Assembly (NCBI RefSeq): GCF_000283155.1
Contig: NW_004454224.1
Location: forward strand, 8,776,702-8,840,701
Direction of reading: 5' to 3'
DNA length: 64,000 nt
Source of the DNA: Ceratotherium simum simum
Taxonomy: Eukaryota; Chordata; Mammalia; Perissodactyla; Rhinocerotidae
Each line of letters opens with the position of its first letter. Within the stretch, counting starts at the first letter, position 1. Positions 52,900 to 63,247 of this stretch are shown piece after piece. The position numbers and the translations under genes were made by a program. The notes below the pieces were generated by a model. The model was given only the letters and a program-made list of their open reading frames with translations. It was not told where the DNA came from and searched no databases.

Positions 52900-54130
52900 C
52901 TGACACAGTCCTCGCCCTTAAGAGCTCACAGGGGCGGGGAGGGGGCCCCGAGGAGGACAGAGGCTGAGTGGGGGTTAGTCACAGGAGGTGACAGCATGAC
53001 TGCATGGGCAGGCCTCAGGGGAATGAACATGGGTCATCTGGGCTCCCGCCTGAGGAGTTCATCGTCGTCCAACCTCTCTGCTGAGTGGCATCCAGCCTGG
53101 GCCTGGGCACCCCGGCCATGGCAGCCTGGCCCATCTTTGGGCATGTCCACCTGTTACAGATTTCTTCCTTAACTGAATCCCTCCCAGTACATCCCTGCTG
53201 GTCCTTCTAGTTCTTGGGCCTCCCAGAACAGGTTGGTCTTCCCTCTCCAGGTCAGCCGTCCAGACAGCCGAGGGCAGGGGACCCTGGTATTCTCCATACA
53301 GCCCCACTTCCCCTCAGTCACTGCCCAGGCACTTCTGGCCCCTCCGGGCCTGCAGTGTGGCTGTGTATCTCGGGGAGCCCAGACTGAACAGGGTTCCTGG
53401 TTTGGTGTGACAGGGCAGAAGCAGGGAGGGAGCAGGGTGATGACCACCTTCAGTGTGCTGTCTGTCCCTCCTTTAATGCAGCCCATGGAGCACCCAGGAG
53501 CTGGGGCCCCTCCGTGTCTGGTATAGTCAGCCACCTGGCTCTGCAGACACAAAGGCCAGGCGGATAGAGAGCAGGGTGCCAGGGGACCCCAAGAGGCCAT
53601 TCTAAAGCAGGCCGGATCAGGGAAGGCTTCCTGGAGGAGGAGACAGTTGTCACCAGGTCTAAATGGCAGGCTCCCAGAGTGCAGACCCTTTGAGTCACCC
53701 AGTCGGCCCCTGTGTGACCGCAGGGAGACTGGCAGAGCCGCGGGGTTGCTTACATCTCAGGGCAGACTCCAGAAGCTAAACCTGCAGATGCATCGGGAAG
53801 GATCACTTATGTCCAGGACGAGTGGCTCAGGGAGGCCACCACAGAGGCCAGAGGCCTGGCAGTGCTGGCCTTCCAGCATCTCTCCCCCAGGATCCAGAAA
53901 GTCCCCCACCCCCACCATAACCATGGCATCCTTGGCTTTCCCTAGTGTCCACCGCTTCCCCAAGGTCACACCCAGGTCAGGGACCTGGGAATCCCTTTAG
54001 CCCAATGCCCCCTGTCTGGGCCCGCATCCCGGGAGGGCAGTGCCTGTATTTGGTGGCCACAGGTCAGGGAAGCTCGTGGCCAAGGCCAGGCCCCGTGAGC
54101 TCCAGGAGCGAAGGGACCAGGGGCTGCGTT
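52900..54130. other. GC-rich unique stretch, nothing secure
   Basis: Only an L2-antisense-like word (GGGAAGGCTTCCTGGAGGAG, about 53620) is visible. No island or credible exon. Confidence 0.45.
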
Positions 54131-54144
54131 AGCCACAGCTTCAG

Positions 54145-54245
54145 AGAGCCTCGTGATTAACAAAAGTGTGCCGTGAATCCTTTTTCCTCCTCCTCTCCTC
54201 AAGGAAGGCTCCCAAATGAAAAGGAAAATATACAATATGCGGCCA
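54145..54245. promoter_or_regulatory. AT-rich island, candidate enhancer
   Basis: CCTCGTGATTAACAAAAGTG and CCAAATGAAAAGGAAAATAT followed by ACAATATGCGGCC. Unique. Confidence 0.42.
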
Positions 54246-54314
54246 CAAGGAGAGCCGGGCGTCTGCAAGGATGGGGAAGGAGTGGCGGTCCCCCCTCGAG
54301 AGGGGTGGGCTGCC

Positions 54315-54490
54315 TTCTTTATTTAAAACAGTCTCTCTCCTTTTCCCCTTCCTTCCATTCAGCTGGTCTCTCAGGCTGCGCTTTAAGTCCTTTTGAAGTG
54401 TTACAACCATTTTCTCCTCTTTCAATTAACAACAAGAAAAGGAAGCTAATAGCTGCCTGAGCCACTCGCTGTAAATATTAACCAAGCCTG
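54315..54490. promoter_or_regulatory. AT-rich island, candidate enhancer
   Basis: CTTCTTTATTTAAAACAGTC, CTTTCAATTAACAACAAGAA, AAGGAAGCTAATAGCTGCCT and CGCTGTAAATATTAACCAAG (Forkhead-like GTAAATA). Unique sequence close to the preceding island, possibly one element. Confidence 0.5.
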
Positions 54491-54499
54491 GCTGCCCGG

Positions 54500-56240
54500 C
54501 CTGGGTGCACAGCATTGCTCCGGCCGGCCAGAGAGCGTGTTTACGGGAAGGAGGGGAGGGGGTGGGAGATTTCCAACACAGAGGCGAAAATCCCTTGGCA
54601 CGAGCTTCTGCTGGTGCAGGGAAACCAGAGAGCCGGGGGAGCCAGGCGAGAGGGTGTCTGTCCCTGGGGGCTGGAGGCTGGCACAGCTGGCAGGACGGAA
54701 GTGGACACTTCTGGAATAAAAGGCAGCTTCCACCAGCCGCCCTGGGTAACTTGGAGGTCGCAGGTGTGTGGTCTGGAATCCCCAGTTCGTGGCTTTGAGT
54801 GTGGTCAGTGGTGGAAGTCTGAGGAGTGGCGTTTGGATACAGCGGCTGGAGAGGGGGTGCTGGTGGTCCCCAGGGTGCACACATTCGGCATAGGGCTCCC
54901 GAAGGACTCTGAGGCTGGGGAGAGAGCTGAGGGATGGGGATGGCGGAGGAAGGGAGTAGACACCCCGTGAGCAGAGGCTGGGTTCCAAAAGCCCCTGGGC
55001 CTTCTCACTGGGGGGCCTGCAGCCGTGACCTCCCCCAGGGCCCCAAGCCTGCCAGACGCACTTGCAAAGATCCACTCACAAGCTATGGCGTGTAGACCAT
55101 GTAGGGCCCATTTCGTAGACAGGGTGGCCAGGGGCCCCGTGTGAGAGCATGCGAGGCAGGGCAGCCAGGAGGGACCAGGTTTTCTGCTCCCCCGGGTCGC
55201 ACCACCCACCTCGGCTCAGGGTGGGGAATGCATGGGCACTGTTCTGCCAGCAAACGCAGGCCGATTTCCTGAGACAGGTCTGGCCTTCGCTCGCAGCACT
55301 AGACTCATCATCCCCGGGGATCCCCCTGGGCTGGACCCAGATCCGTGTGTTCCCAGCAGGCAGCCTCCTTCCTGGGAGCTGGCAGGCAGGGGACAGAGAG
55401 CTGCGAGCAGACCAGGCCTGCTGCTTCTGTCCCCTGTCGGGTGTGGGCGGGCTCTGGCCACGGTGCCCCTTCCTGCGGTCTGTGGGCCTCACTCCTTCTC
55501 CATCCCTAAGTGCCAGGGCCACCTGCGGCCACCCCGGGGGCCTCCCCCTCCAGAGGCTAAGAGCAGCAGGCGTGAGCCCAGCTGAGTGCCAGCCGCCCTA
55601 GGCTGGCCCTGCCCCCTTGCCCGCTCCTCCAGCTCACGTGGGCACAGGAGTTCCCGCCACCAGCCGCCTGGCGTGGAGGAGATTTCAAAGGCACAAGAGC
55701 GCTCCAGATGCAGGAGGTCTCTTCAGGTGCCTGCCCGCTCTTCTGTCTCACTGCTGCCCAGGGGTGACAGTGCCCACTCGGTGGCCTTTCTCTCCCTGGT
55801 GGCAGCGACCTGAACTGGTAGAGCCAGGCCTCCAGACCCCCAGACAGTGCAGGGGAGGGGCTCCTGGGCCCAATGGGGCAGGCAGGCAGCAGAGGCCAAG
55901 AGTCCAGGCCGATTTGGCCCCTGGGCTGCTCTGCCAGCCCAGGCCCAGGAGACGGGAGTGAATTCCCAGGCCACCTCTGGCCGTAGCTGTCCCTGTTCCC
56001 AAGATCCTGGCTGCAGCCCACATGTAGAGGGAGGAAGGGACATCCCATGGTGGAAGTCCCACATTTTTTCTCCGGACCTAGAAGAGCGGCCCCCTGGAGC
56101 TGTCGGCGTCCCCGCTCTGGGCACTGCCTGCCCGGCTCCCCAGGGGCCTGTCTCGGAGGGTGGACGCTCGCAGTGGTCCAGGCCTGCTGGCTGGGCGGTG
56201 TGGGCTCCTGCAGCCGCCCACGAACTGGCTCACACACTTG
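54500..56240. other. GC-rich unique stretch, nothing recognised
   Basis: No repeat family, AT-rich island or credible exon in this long block; several overlapping open frames lack domains. Confidence 0.45.
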
Positions 56241-56249
56241 CTCGCACAC

Positions 56250-56310
56250 CATCCCCAAAAGTCTGGGTTTTGTCAGGAAACAGTTTAATTAGCAGAGAGC
56301 AGGCCTGGAG
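56250..56310. promoter_or_regulatory. short AT-richer patch
   Basis: AAAAGTCTGGGTTTTGTCAG then GAAACAGTTTAATTAGCAGA. Unique, weak candidate. Confidence 0.28.
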
Positions 56311-56689
56311 GGTTCGCACCGTGGATGCAGGCTCTCTCGCCTCCGCCCCTTCTCACTGCTGTGGTGCCATGCTGCGGTGCCAAGCCGGGGGCCTGAGCGA
56401 GCGAGAGGGGGTAGGGTAGGGCCGTCTGGCAGTGCATGAGGGAGGAGCTGGGACCTCCAACAGCCCCCCCAGAGGCCTTCCTGCTGCCCCTGCATCCTGC
56501 TCAGGCCGCTTGGAGCCCTACCCGGGCCGCCAGCAAGGAGAAGGGGGAGGGAACCCACTCAGCTCCCAGGCCTGTCTCCAGGGAGCCCTGGAGTCAGCCC
56601 CTCCTCCTCAACCCCACTGCTCCCCACCCCCAGCCCAGGCCCCCACCCCTGCTCCTGGGGACACTGTCCCAGCCTCTCACTGGTCCCCT

Positions 56690-57030
56690 CCCACGCACCT
56701 GGCCCTGTTCAGGTGTCCACACGGCAGCCAGAGTGATCTTTCTAAATTGCAGGTCTGGTCATGCCCCTCCCTGCCTGGGCACCCTCGCTTGCTCCCCACT
56801 GCCCTCAGTATGAAGACCAGGCCCCTCAGCAGAGCATTCAAAACTCCCCCCAAGGCCAGAATCCCATCTCCCACTTCAGCTCAGATCACACTGCCTTCCA
56901 CTAACTCAGAGCTTTGGGACACCAGCCTTCTCACTGCCCCAAGCCCTCCCACCTCTGAGCCCTTGCATAGGCTGTTCCCTCAGTGTGAAGTGCCCTTCCT
57001 GCCCCACCCCTTACCATGCTGACTGCTATT
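56690..57030 (+). mobile_element. L2 LINE 3' region
   Basis: AGAGTGATCTTTCTAAATTG, CTTGCTCCCCACTGCCCTCA, GTATGAAGACCAGGCCCCTC, GAGCCCTTGCATAGGCTGTT and AAGTGCCCTTCCTGCCCCAC. A clear sense L2 in the expected order. Confidence 0.88.
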
Positions 57031-57429
57031 ACAAAGCAGTCCACACTCCCGAAAGGAAAAGCTCTTCCTGCCCTGTGGCCCTGCCACCCAGCCCTCTGCC
57101 CCCCAGAGAGAAAGAATGTGGCTGTGACAGCCCCCAGGTCCACGCTGGCACGAGAGAGGAGTGAGCCAGTGCAGTAGGAGAGAAGGAGCAGACCCTGTGG
57201 ATGGCCGTCCTGGTGGGAGGAAGTCAGCAGCCACAGAACAAACTCCAGGTTTGAGTCACAAAGGGCCTTTCATCCACAGAGGTCAGATATGGATGCTGAC
57301 CTCAGCCTAGGAGTCCACAATGAAAGGAAACCCCGGCCTCCTCGCTCGCGCCAGCTTTGACCTGCTTACAACGATCTAAACTCTGCCCTCTTTGCCACAG
57401 GGCAGCTCTGCCAGGGAGGGGGTGGGCGT

Positions 57430-57640
57430 GGTGTTCATTTAATACGCCACTCAGTTGCCAGCCGTAAAGCCCACCTGGGTTTCCAGCCGCACACACCAGC
57501 ATCTGATTAATGACACACACATAAAAACCCGTCCCTAAGAGCCAGAGGTTGAAATGAAGCAGGAGGGCTAATTGCTAATATAGGAATTAATATCAGCGCG
57601 TTCCCATCTTTAAGGCAGCTGGAAATTGTAAAGATGAAGA
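57430..57640. promoter_or_regulatory. AT-rich island, candidate enhancer
   Basis: GTTCATTTAATACGCCACTC, CATCTGATTAATGACACACA, GGCTAATTGCTAATATAGGA, ATTAATATCAGCGCGTTCCC and GGAAATTGTAAAGATGAAG. One of the longest TAAT-dense unique islands, with CpGs retained. Confidence 0.55.
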
Positions 57641-57889
57641 GTGCGTCCACTCCAGTGGAAACCCTGAGGTCAAAATGTGGCGTGGCGGCTCTGGAAGATG
57701 GACAGGTGGTCGGGGGACACCCGGCCATGCCTGTCCCACTCTAGCTCGCCACTGAGCTCAGAACTGACTATGGCGACATGGGAGTCTGCAGGACCCCAGA
57801 ACCACAGCACAGCGTCACCCTCCCCAGGAAGCCCCCTGTGATCCACACCCCTGCCAGGCTGGGCAAGTTGGGGGTTTTGCTCCCATAAT

Positions 57890-58032
57890 GCCCTGTGTGT
57901 CTCACACTGTGGCGCTCTGCAAAACAGTGGCCTCTCCACTGGACCACGAGCTCCTGGAGCACAGGGGCTCCTCTTTGGATCCCAGCGTCTTGCACGGTGC
58001 CAGGAGCATGACTGGACTCAGTATGTGTTTGC
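57890..58032 (+). mobile_element. L2 3' terminus
   Basis: CCACGAGCTCCTGGAGCACA, GGATCCCAGCGTCTTGCACG, GTGCCAGGAGCATGACTGGA and CTCAGTATGTGTTTGCCAGA are the last words of L2 before its tetranucleotide tail. Confidence 0.85.
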
Positions 58033-58625
58033 CAGATGGATGGATGGAATGGAGAGATGGACAGAGGGATGGAAAGATGGACAGATAGATGGATGGTTGC
58101 ATGGAGAGATGGACAGAGGAATAGAGTTAGATGAATGAAGTGATGGACAGACAAGTAGATGGATGGATGGATGGATGGATGGAGAGATGACGGGTGGAGT
58201 GAGGGAAGGATCCATGGATGTATGTGTGGATGGATGAAGAGAGAGAAAGAGCCAGATGGCTGGATGATGGATGGCTGGATGGCTGGAGAGATGGACAGAT
58301 GGAAAGATGGACAGGTAGATGGATAGATGGAGAGATGGAGGGAAGGATGGATGCATGGATAGAGAAATGAATGGATAGACGGATGATGGATGAATGGAAA
58401 AATGGACAGAAAGATGGACAGGTAGAGAGATGGATGGAAAGATGGACAGTAGATGGGTGCAGGGATGGATGGATGGATGGAAGGAGGGAGGAACAGATGG
58501 ATGGATAGATGGATGGAGAGATGAACAGATAGATGGATGGATGATGGATAGACAGACGGAGGAATGGGTGGATGGAGAAACAGATGCATGATGGATGGAT
58601 GGAAAGATGGATGAATGGATAGATG
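58033..58625. repeat. (GATG/GGAT)n tetranucleotide array, about 590 bp
   Basis: Imperfect GATG/GGAT units with GATA, GAGA and GACA variants, beginning at the tail of an L2 and ending at GGATAGATGACTGC. The reverse strand reads as a long Ser-Ile-His-Pro repeat frame, an artefact of the tetranucleotide. Confidence 0.95.
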
Positions 58626-58737
58626 ACTGCACAAGAGGGCCTCAGGAGAAACTATTCAGAGCAATAGGCCCAGGGGCCACCTTGTGTTTGGTTGACAGTG
58701 TGTTTCTGTTGCACTGAGACTTGGCGTCGTGCAGGGA

Positions 58738-58850
58738 GAAGGGAACTGGCCTGGAGTTCGAGGCCCTGACTGTCATGTAGGTCATATAACCTTGGACAAG
58801 TTGCCCCCTTCCCAGTGTCACTGCATCTGCACATGGGGACGGTCTTCTCT
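58738..58850 (+). mobile_element. MIR SINE fragment
   Basis: GGAGTTCGAGGCCCTGACTG, CATATAACCTTGGACAAGTT and CACTGCATCTGCACATGGGG. Confidence 0.75.
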
Positions 58851-58912
58851 GCCGTGCCAGCTATGCTGGGCTGTCCCAAGGCTCAGGGGAGATGGCAAAG
58901 CAGGGATGACCT

Positions 58913-58950
58913 GGGCCTGATGCCAGCGGGATGAAGCTGCCTTCCTGGAT
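58913..58950 (+). repeat. 38-bp duplicated word, copy A
   Basis: Identical over 38 bases to 60550-60587, direct orientation, 1637 bp apart. Begins GGGCCTGATGCCAGCGGG and ends CTGCCTTCCTGGAT. Flanking bases differ on both sides. Confidence 0.95.
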
Positions 58951-59034
58951 GTCCCTTTGTAAAGGGCGGATGGGGACGGGCAGATCAGCCAAAATGCAAG
59001 GAGTGGGGTAGCGATGTGGGATTCTGCACTTGGC

Positions 59035-59160
59035 TTTCTTTCCCCCTTTCAAATTTCTTTTAACACAGTTATGATGTTGTTATTTATAACAAAAAGTAAA
59101 ATCATGTAAGCATCTCAAGTACTTACAAATGGAAGCTTTTATTATGTTGACCCAAAAAAT
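59035..59160. other. AT-rich stretch of unknown nature
   Basis: TTTCAAATTTCTTTTAACAC, GTTGTTATTTATAACAAAAA and GCTTTTATTATGTTGACCC. It may be an old repeat or a regulatory island; I cannot assign it. Confidence 0.35.
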
Positions 59161-59164
59161 GGTT

Positions 59165-59840
59165 CTTTGGCTCCAGAACGCAGAGACCAGACCTGGAGCC
59201 TGTGGGAACAGGGTAAGGCCGAGGCGAGGTGGGGGCGAGCAGAGGCTGTCTTGTGGGGAGGGTGTCCAAGAGCCAGCCAGAGAGAGGCTCCCGTTACTGA
59301 ACCCTTGGGACTCCAGAGATTCGTTTTGTTTTTAGTCAAACTTGATTGAGCACATAGAAAGTCCTTATGCAGCCGCTAACTTTGTTTGTACCGTGTGGTT
59401 TTGGCTTACTTGATCCAATAGTGTACCCGCTGGGAACTCCATGGCTCTGAGGGTTGGTGTTGGCCAGGAGGGTGCATTTACACATTTATTCCTGGGCGCA
59501 GTGAATGCAGGTGGCTACTAACAATCATCATTCTGCACCCACACATGGAAAGTGCTCACATCCCCCAACACTGCCAGCCAGGCTGACCCTGGAATACATA
59601 CACACCCCCAGACGCCCGAGAGGCACCCACTCACCCAGGTCAGAAACACTCGAGCTCAAGATCCTCAGTGGGGTCTGGGGCATGCAGTGCCCCCGGGTTC
59701 CCAGGAGGCTTTGCAGGACCACAGGGAAGGTGGGGGTTGGGTGGGGGCATGGCAGGGAAGGTGGACTCAGGGTGTACAAAGCTGGATGGACGAAAAGCCT
59801 TGGTCGGACTTTTGGTTTTCTAAACGAGGAAGCAGAGTAG
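59165..59840. other. unique stretch, nothing recognised
   Basis: Balanced composition at 59330-59480; no repeat family, dense motif cluster or exon seen. Confidence 0.4.
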
Positions 59841-59844
59841 GGAG

Positions 59845-60549
59845 TTTACTGCGTGCACTTATTAGGCACCTACTGTGTGCAAGGCACTGAGCCAGGGGCT
59901 GGGGGATCGGCCTCAGACAAGCAGATGCATCCCTTCCTTGAACCAGGGAGACAGTTCCTTTCAAGATATTATGTCATTGGGGCCGGCCCGGTGGCTTAGC
60001 GGTTAAGTGCGTGTGCTCCGCTACTGGCGGCCCGGGTTCGGATCCCGGGCACGCACTGACGCACCGCTTCTCCGGCCATGCTGAGGCTGCATCCCACACA
60101 CAGCAACTAGAAGGATGTGCAACTATGACATACAACGATCTACTGGGGCTTTGGGGAGAAAAAGGGAAAAAAAAGGAGGAGGATTGGCAATAGATATTAG
60201 CTCAGGGCCACTCTTCCTGAGCAAAAAAAGAGGAGGATTGGCATGGATGTTAGCTCAGGGCTGATCTCCCTCACAAAAAAAAAAAAAAAAAAAAAAAGAT
60301 ATTATGTCATTGCCATCATGGTTTGTACGACCATGCACACAGAGAGGGGGCGACCCGATGTAGGAGTGAGGGGTGATGCTGGATGGACTCTTGCAGGAAG
60401 AGGAACAGCATGGGGAAGGGAACAGCATGGAGAAGGGTGTTAGAGGGAAGTGGTGGGAGATGAGGCCGGTGGACCAGGCAGGGCCAGGCCTTGCGGGGCC
60501 TTAGAGACTGCCCTAGGAGTGTTGCCTTTTATCCTGAGGGCTGTGGGCG
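59845..60549 (-). mobile_element. L2 LINE, antisense, split by an ERE SINE
   Basis: Left part: CACTTATTAGGCACCTACTG, TGTGCAAGGCACTGAGCCAG. Right part after the ERE: GAAGTGGTGGGAGATGAGG, CAGGGCCAGGCCTTGCGGGG and GTGTTGCCTTTTATCCTGAG. The two parts are collinear with antisense L2. Confidence 0.78.
59980..60296 (+). mobile_element. ERE1-type SINE with duplicated tail
   Basis: Head GGGCCGGCCCGGTGGCTTAG, GGTTAAGTGCGTGTGCTCCG, B box GGTTCGGATCC, then GAAGGATGTGCAACTATGAC, ACTGGGGCTTTGGGGAG and A-rich linkers. The GAGGAGGATTGGCAT/AGCTCAGGGC tail module occurs twice, before a terminal poly-A of more than 20. A 16-bp target-site duplication AGATATTATGTCATTG is exact on both sides (59964-59979 and 60297-60312). 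It retains RNA polymerase III A- and B-box-like sequences. Confidence 0.97.
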
Positions 60550-60587
60550 GGGCCTGATGCCAGCGGGATGAAGCTGCCTTCCTGGAT
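60550..60587 (+). repeat. 38-bp duplicated word, copy B
   Basis: Exact copy of 58913-58950. It begins where antisense L2 similarity stops and does not fit the L2 order, so this looks like the inserted copy. Confidence 0.9.
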
Positions 60588-60719
60588 TCCTAATTTCGAA
60601 AGCAGAACTTGGGCGCTTTCTCTGTTGTGGGGGATCAGCCGGCTATGGCTGGCTGGAGCCTCTGGGCTCCATCCTCTCTAACTACGGAGGCCCAGCCGCC
60701 TCCGCCCCCCACCTCCCTC

Positions 60720-60860
60720 AGTGGGATAAAACAATTTCCTCGCCCAGGCCAGGGAGGCGGGTGACCTCACTGGACTCTTTCCATCTCTCGCTTTCACAGA
60801 GAAATCACAATTTATAATTGGATGAAATCACGCGGATGTAATAGCAGTAAGAGCCCGTGC
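60720..60860. promoter_or_regulatory. AT-rich island, candidate enhancer
   Basis: GGGATAAAACAATTTCCTCG, GAGAAATCACAATTTATAAT, TGGATGAAATCACGCGGATG and TAATAGCAGTAAGAGCC. Unique. Confidence 0.48.
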
Positions 60861-60864
60861 GGGA

Positions 60865-61190
60865 ACCGGGCATTCACCCCTCATGCGGGGACTCTGTCCT
60901 CACCCTCACTCCTGTCCAACCCCCCCACTCCTTCCCGGGGGGCTGCACCCCACCTGCCTGCTCACACCTTGAGCATTTTTACCAGGCCCTGGCCATTCAG
61001 GATGGTGTCCCATGGGGCTTGCCGGTTAAACCTCCTTGCTCCTGGGGCAGCTGGTCCCAAGACCCGCCCCCATCCCGTCCACCCCATCAGCCTCAGCCTG
61101 CGCTCCACCTGGCCAGCACCCACCCCTCTCTCCACACACTCTCCCTGCCGGGCTGGGTGCCCCGCGGGCAGTGATTCCCCAGTCTGGGTT
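60865..61190. other. C-rich unique stretch
   Basis: Pyrimidine-rich on the plus strand with diverged L2-like words at about 60955-61010. No exon supported. Confidence 0.4.
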
Positions 61191-61194
61191 CTGG

Positions 61195-61385
61195 GCTTAT
61201 TAAAACACGCACCCTAAATATCCTTGTTTTCATTGGTAACAGCCCCAGACAACCAGCATTTCTCAAATCAGCCACCTTCAGCCCTACAAAGAAAAGTGCC
61301 CAGATGCAGCTGTGTCCATCTGGATCCGATTTCAAACCAGAGCTCACACTCTCAGATGTGTAATAAAAGCCCTTTTCCAGCGAGG
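61195..61385. promoter_or_regulatory. AT-richer island, candidate enhancer
   Basis: GGGCTTATTAAAACACGCAC, CTAAATATCCTTGTTTTCAT, GATCCGATTTCAAACCAGAG and GTGTAATAAAAGCCCTTTTC. Unique, about 190 bp. Confidence 0.48.
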
Positions 61386-61839
61386 GCCCCGCAGGGAGGG
61401 TGCGGACACCGGACCCGGCGGGCCTTCAACCACGCTAATGAGAAAGGGCTGTGGGTCTGTAGGCAGAGCCGGCCCTGCCCCCAGGTCTCAGAGAAGGGGA
61501 GGGTGGCCGCAGAGGGCAGTCGGGGGTGTGGAGCGCTGACCCCAGCCTAGGGAGTGGGGCAGTCACAGGAGGGAGGCCAGGGACGCCACTTCCCCGGTGC
61601 CCTGATGTTCCTGCTTCCCACAGCAGGGAAAAGCTGTGCTCGTTCTGGAAGCCAGGCCACCGTGGCCCAGTTGGATCCTTTGAATGACATTTAGCAAGAG
61701 GAGCAGGTGCGGGGGGAAGTGGAGCCAGCTCTGGCCCAGCGGGCGGCCCTGCACGGCTAGGCGCTCTCAGAACTTCATTTTTCTCTTCCCGGTCCTTCCA
61801 CCCACAGGAAAAGGGAAACCAAGCTGCACGGCCAGCGGT

Positions 61840-61960
61840 TTGTTATCTGGACTTGAAAAGAGAAGGGAGATGGCGGAAAATAATCCCGCCCTCCCAGCTC
61901 ATGGGATGGTGGCGTTCAAGAAAACAGGTTCCCGAGGGCCGGGAGGAGAGGGGGCTGCAG
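61840..61960. promoter_or_regulatory. mixed island with a YY1-like word
   Basis: GTTTGTTATCTGGACTTGAA (TTATCT, GATA site in antisense) and GGAGATGGCGGAAAATAATC, whose AGATGGCGG is close to the YY1 core AAGATGGCGG. Unique. Confidence 0.38.
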
Positions 61961-62029
61961 GCCAGGCTGTATGTTCCCGGGCGGCCCCTCATTTCCCTGG
62001 GCTTAATCACTTGTCTTGTTTTTTGGCAG

Positions 62030-62428
62030 GTGAGGAGGCAGAGAGTGGGTGAGGAGAAGCACTCGAGTTTGGGCAGACAAAACCAGAGGATGAAGCAGGA
62101 ATAACCCGCCTCCCCAGCAAGAAAACCTCTCTCCAAACAGGAGCAGCCAAGCAGCACTGAGCCCCCCGCCTCCCCAGCATCTTCCCAAACAGGGGCATGT
62201 GGGGCCTGACAGCTCGGCGGCGCATGTCAGCCGCTCCAGGCCCGCGGTGAACATCTGAACTCCTCAGCGGGGTAGTGGCCCCCCGCCTGCCCCCCGGAGA
62301 CGCAGCCTGAGTGGCAGGAATACCGCGTCTTTGGAGAGTGGCTACCTCTCGGTTCTGTCATGCAAGAACGCTCTCTGCACCGGAGCCCATTCTGCCAACC
62401 GACTTAAAGGGATTAGGAAAAAAACTTG
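62030..62428 (+). other. candidate non-coding or alternative exon
   Basis: CACTTGTCTTGTTTTTTGGCAG is a strong polypyrimidine tract and acceptor ending at 62029, and CTTG|GTAAAG a fair donor at 62428/62429, giving a possible 399-base internal exon. No frame is open throughout, so it would be non-coding. Splice signals alone often arise by chance. Confidence 0.2.
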
Positions 62429-62627
62429 GTAAAGAAAAGGAGGTAAAAGGCACACAGAAGCCTTTCAGAGGAGGTGGCCGCCAACAGACAAAGGGCGAAA
62501 GTTGAAAGGGGCCACCCTCCCCAGATGGGCGCCAGGCCGTAGGGCATGCCCGGGGAGCAGGGGCCCAGAACACCATCAGGCCACGCTCGGGAGTCCCGGG
62601 GCCGCGGGGGGCGCCCCTGCAGGCCCC

Positions 62628-62891
62628 TCACTCCAGGGGGAGTAGGGCGCAGAGGATGCTGCTCCAGACCCATAGCCACGTCTGAACGCAGAAGCCCAGC
62701 AGAGTGAAGCACAGGGTCTCTGTGCCTCTGGGGTGTCCCCAGCGCCACCCAATGTCCCAGGTCTGTGGTCTGTGCCCCGAGTGCCAGGGCCGCCGGGCCA
62801 GAATGTGAGTGCGGCCCAGGCCCACCTCGACCTGGTGTGTGACATCCAGAGCGGCGACCCCAGCCAGACCCAGCAGGCTCCGGGGCTGCAG
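62628..62891 (-). other. candidate minus-strand terminal exon
   Basis: On the minus strand an acceptor (CTGCCTTACCTCCTTAG) precedes 87 open codons ending in TGA. The frame joins the candidate upstream exon 63248-63401 in phase 0. The predicted C-terminal part contains a hydrophobic stretch (TLCFTLLGFC, then WLWVWSSILCALLPL) that could be a membrane segment. I recognise no family, and the other two frames are also largely open, so chance remains likely. Confidence 0.22.
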
Positions 62892-63120
62892 CTAAGGAGG
62901 TAAGGCAGATGTGGGGATGGGCTCCGGGTGGCCCAGGAAGGCCAGGGGCTCCTTGTGCCCAGAGAGGGCGGAGCACGAGACAGCTGGGGCCTGCCCTCTG
63001 CCCAGGCTGGGTGGCACTGGGGCATCACAGCCTCCCCAGGTCTGCAGCTCCACTCTGCCCACCCCACACACGCGGTTCAGAGGCAACTAGTGGCTTCTGC
63101 TTGCCCGGGGAGGGGTCATT

Positions 63121-63134
63121 TGCCCCCTGGTGGC
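63121..63134 (-). promoter_or_regulatory. CTCF-like motif, minus orientation
   Basis: TGCCCCCTGGTGGC on the plus strand; reversed, GCCACCAGGGGGCA is a full match to the CTCF core. Confidence 0.6.
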
Positions 63135-63247
63135 CCCCGTGCTGCTAGGCTCTACCCCAGGGTGGGTAGACAGAGGATATAAAGGAGTAGCCCTTCTCGG
63201 AGTAAACTGCCCCCCCCACTGCCCCTGGTGGTGGGGGGGGTCCTTAC

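Noticed and set aside
58033..58625. Regular repeat array considered as a CRISPR-like array
   Set aside because: Four-base period without unique spacers in a mammalian genome; a microsatellite.
57768..58634. 288-codon minus-strand frame rich in Ser-Ile-His-Pro
   Set aside because: Direct translation of the tetranucleotide array. A pure four-base repeat stays open in all frames where no unit makes a stop.
59980..60060. tRNA-like A and B boxes suggesting a tRNA gene
   Set aside because: They belong to the tRNA-derived head of an ERE SINE. No cloverleaf-competent mature tRNA can be read.
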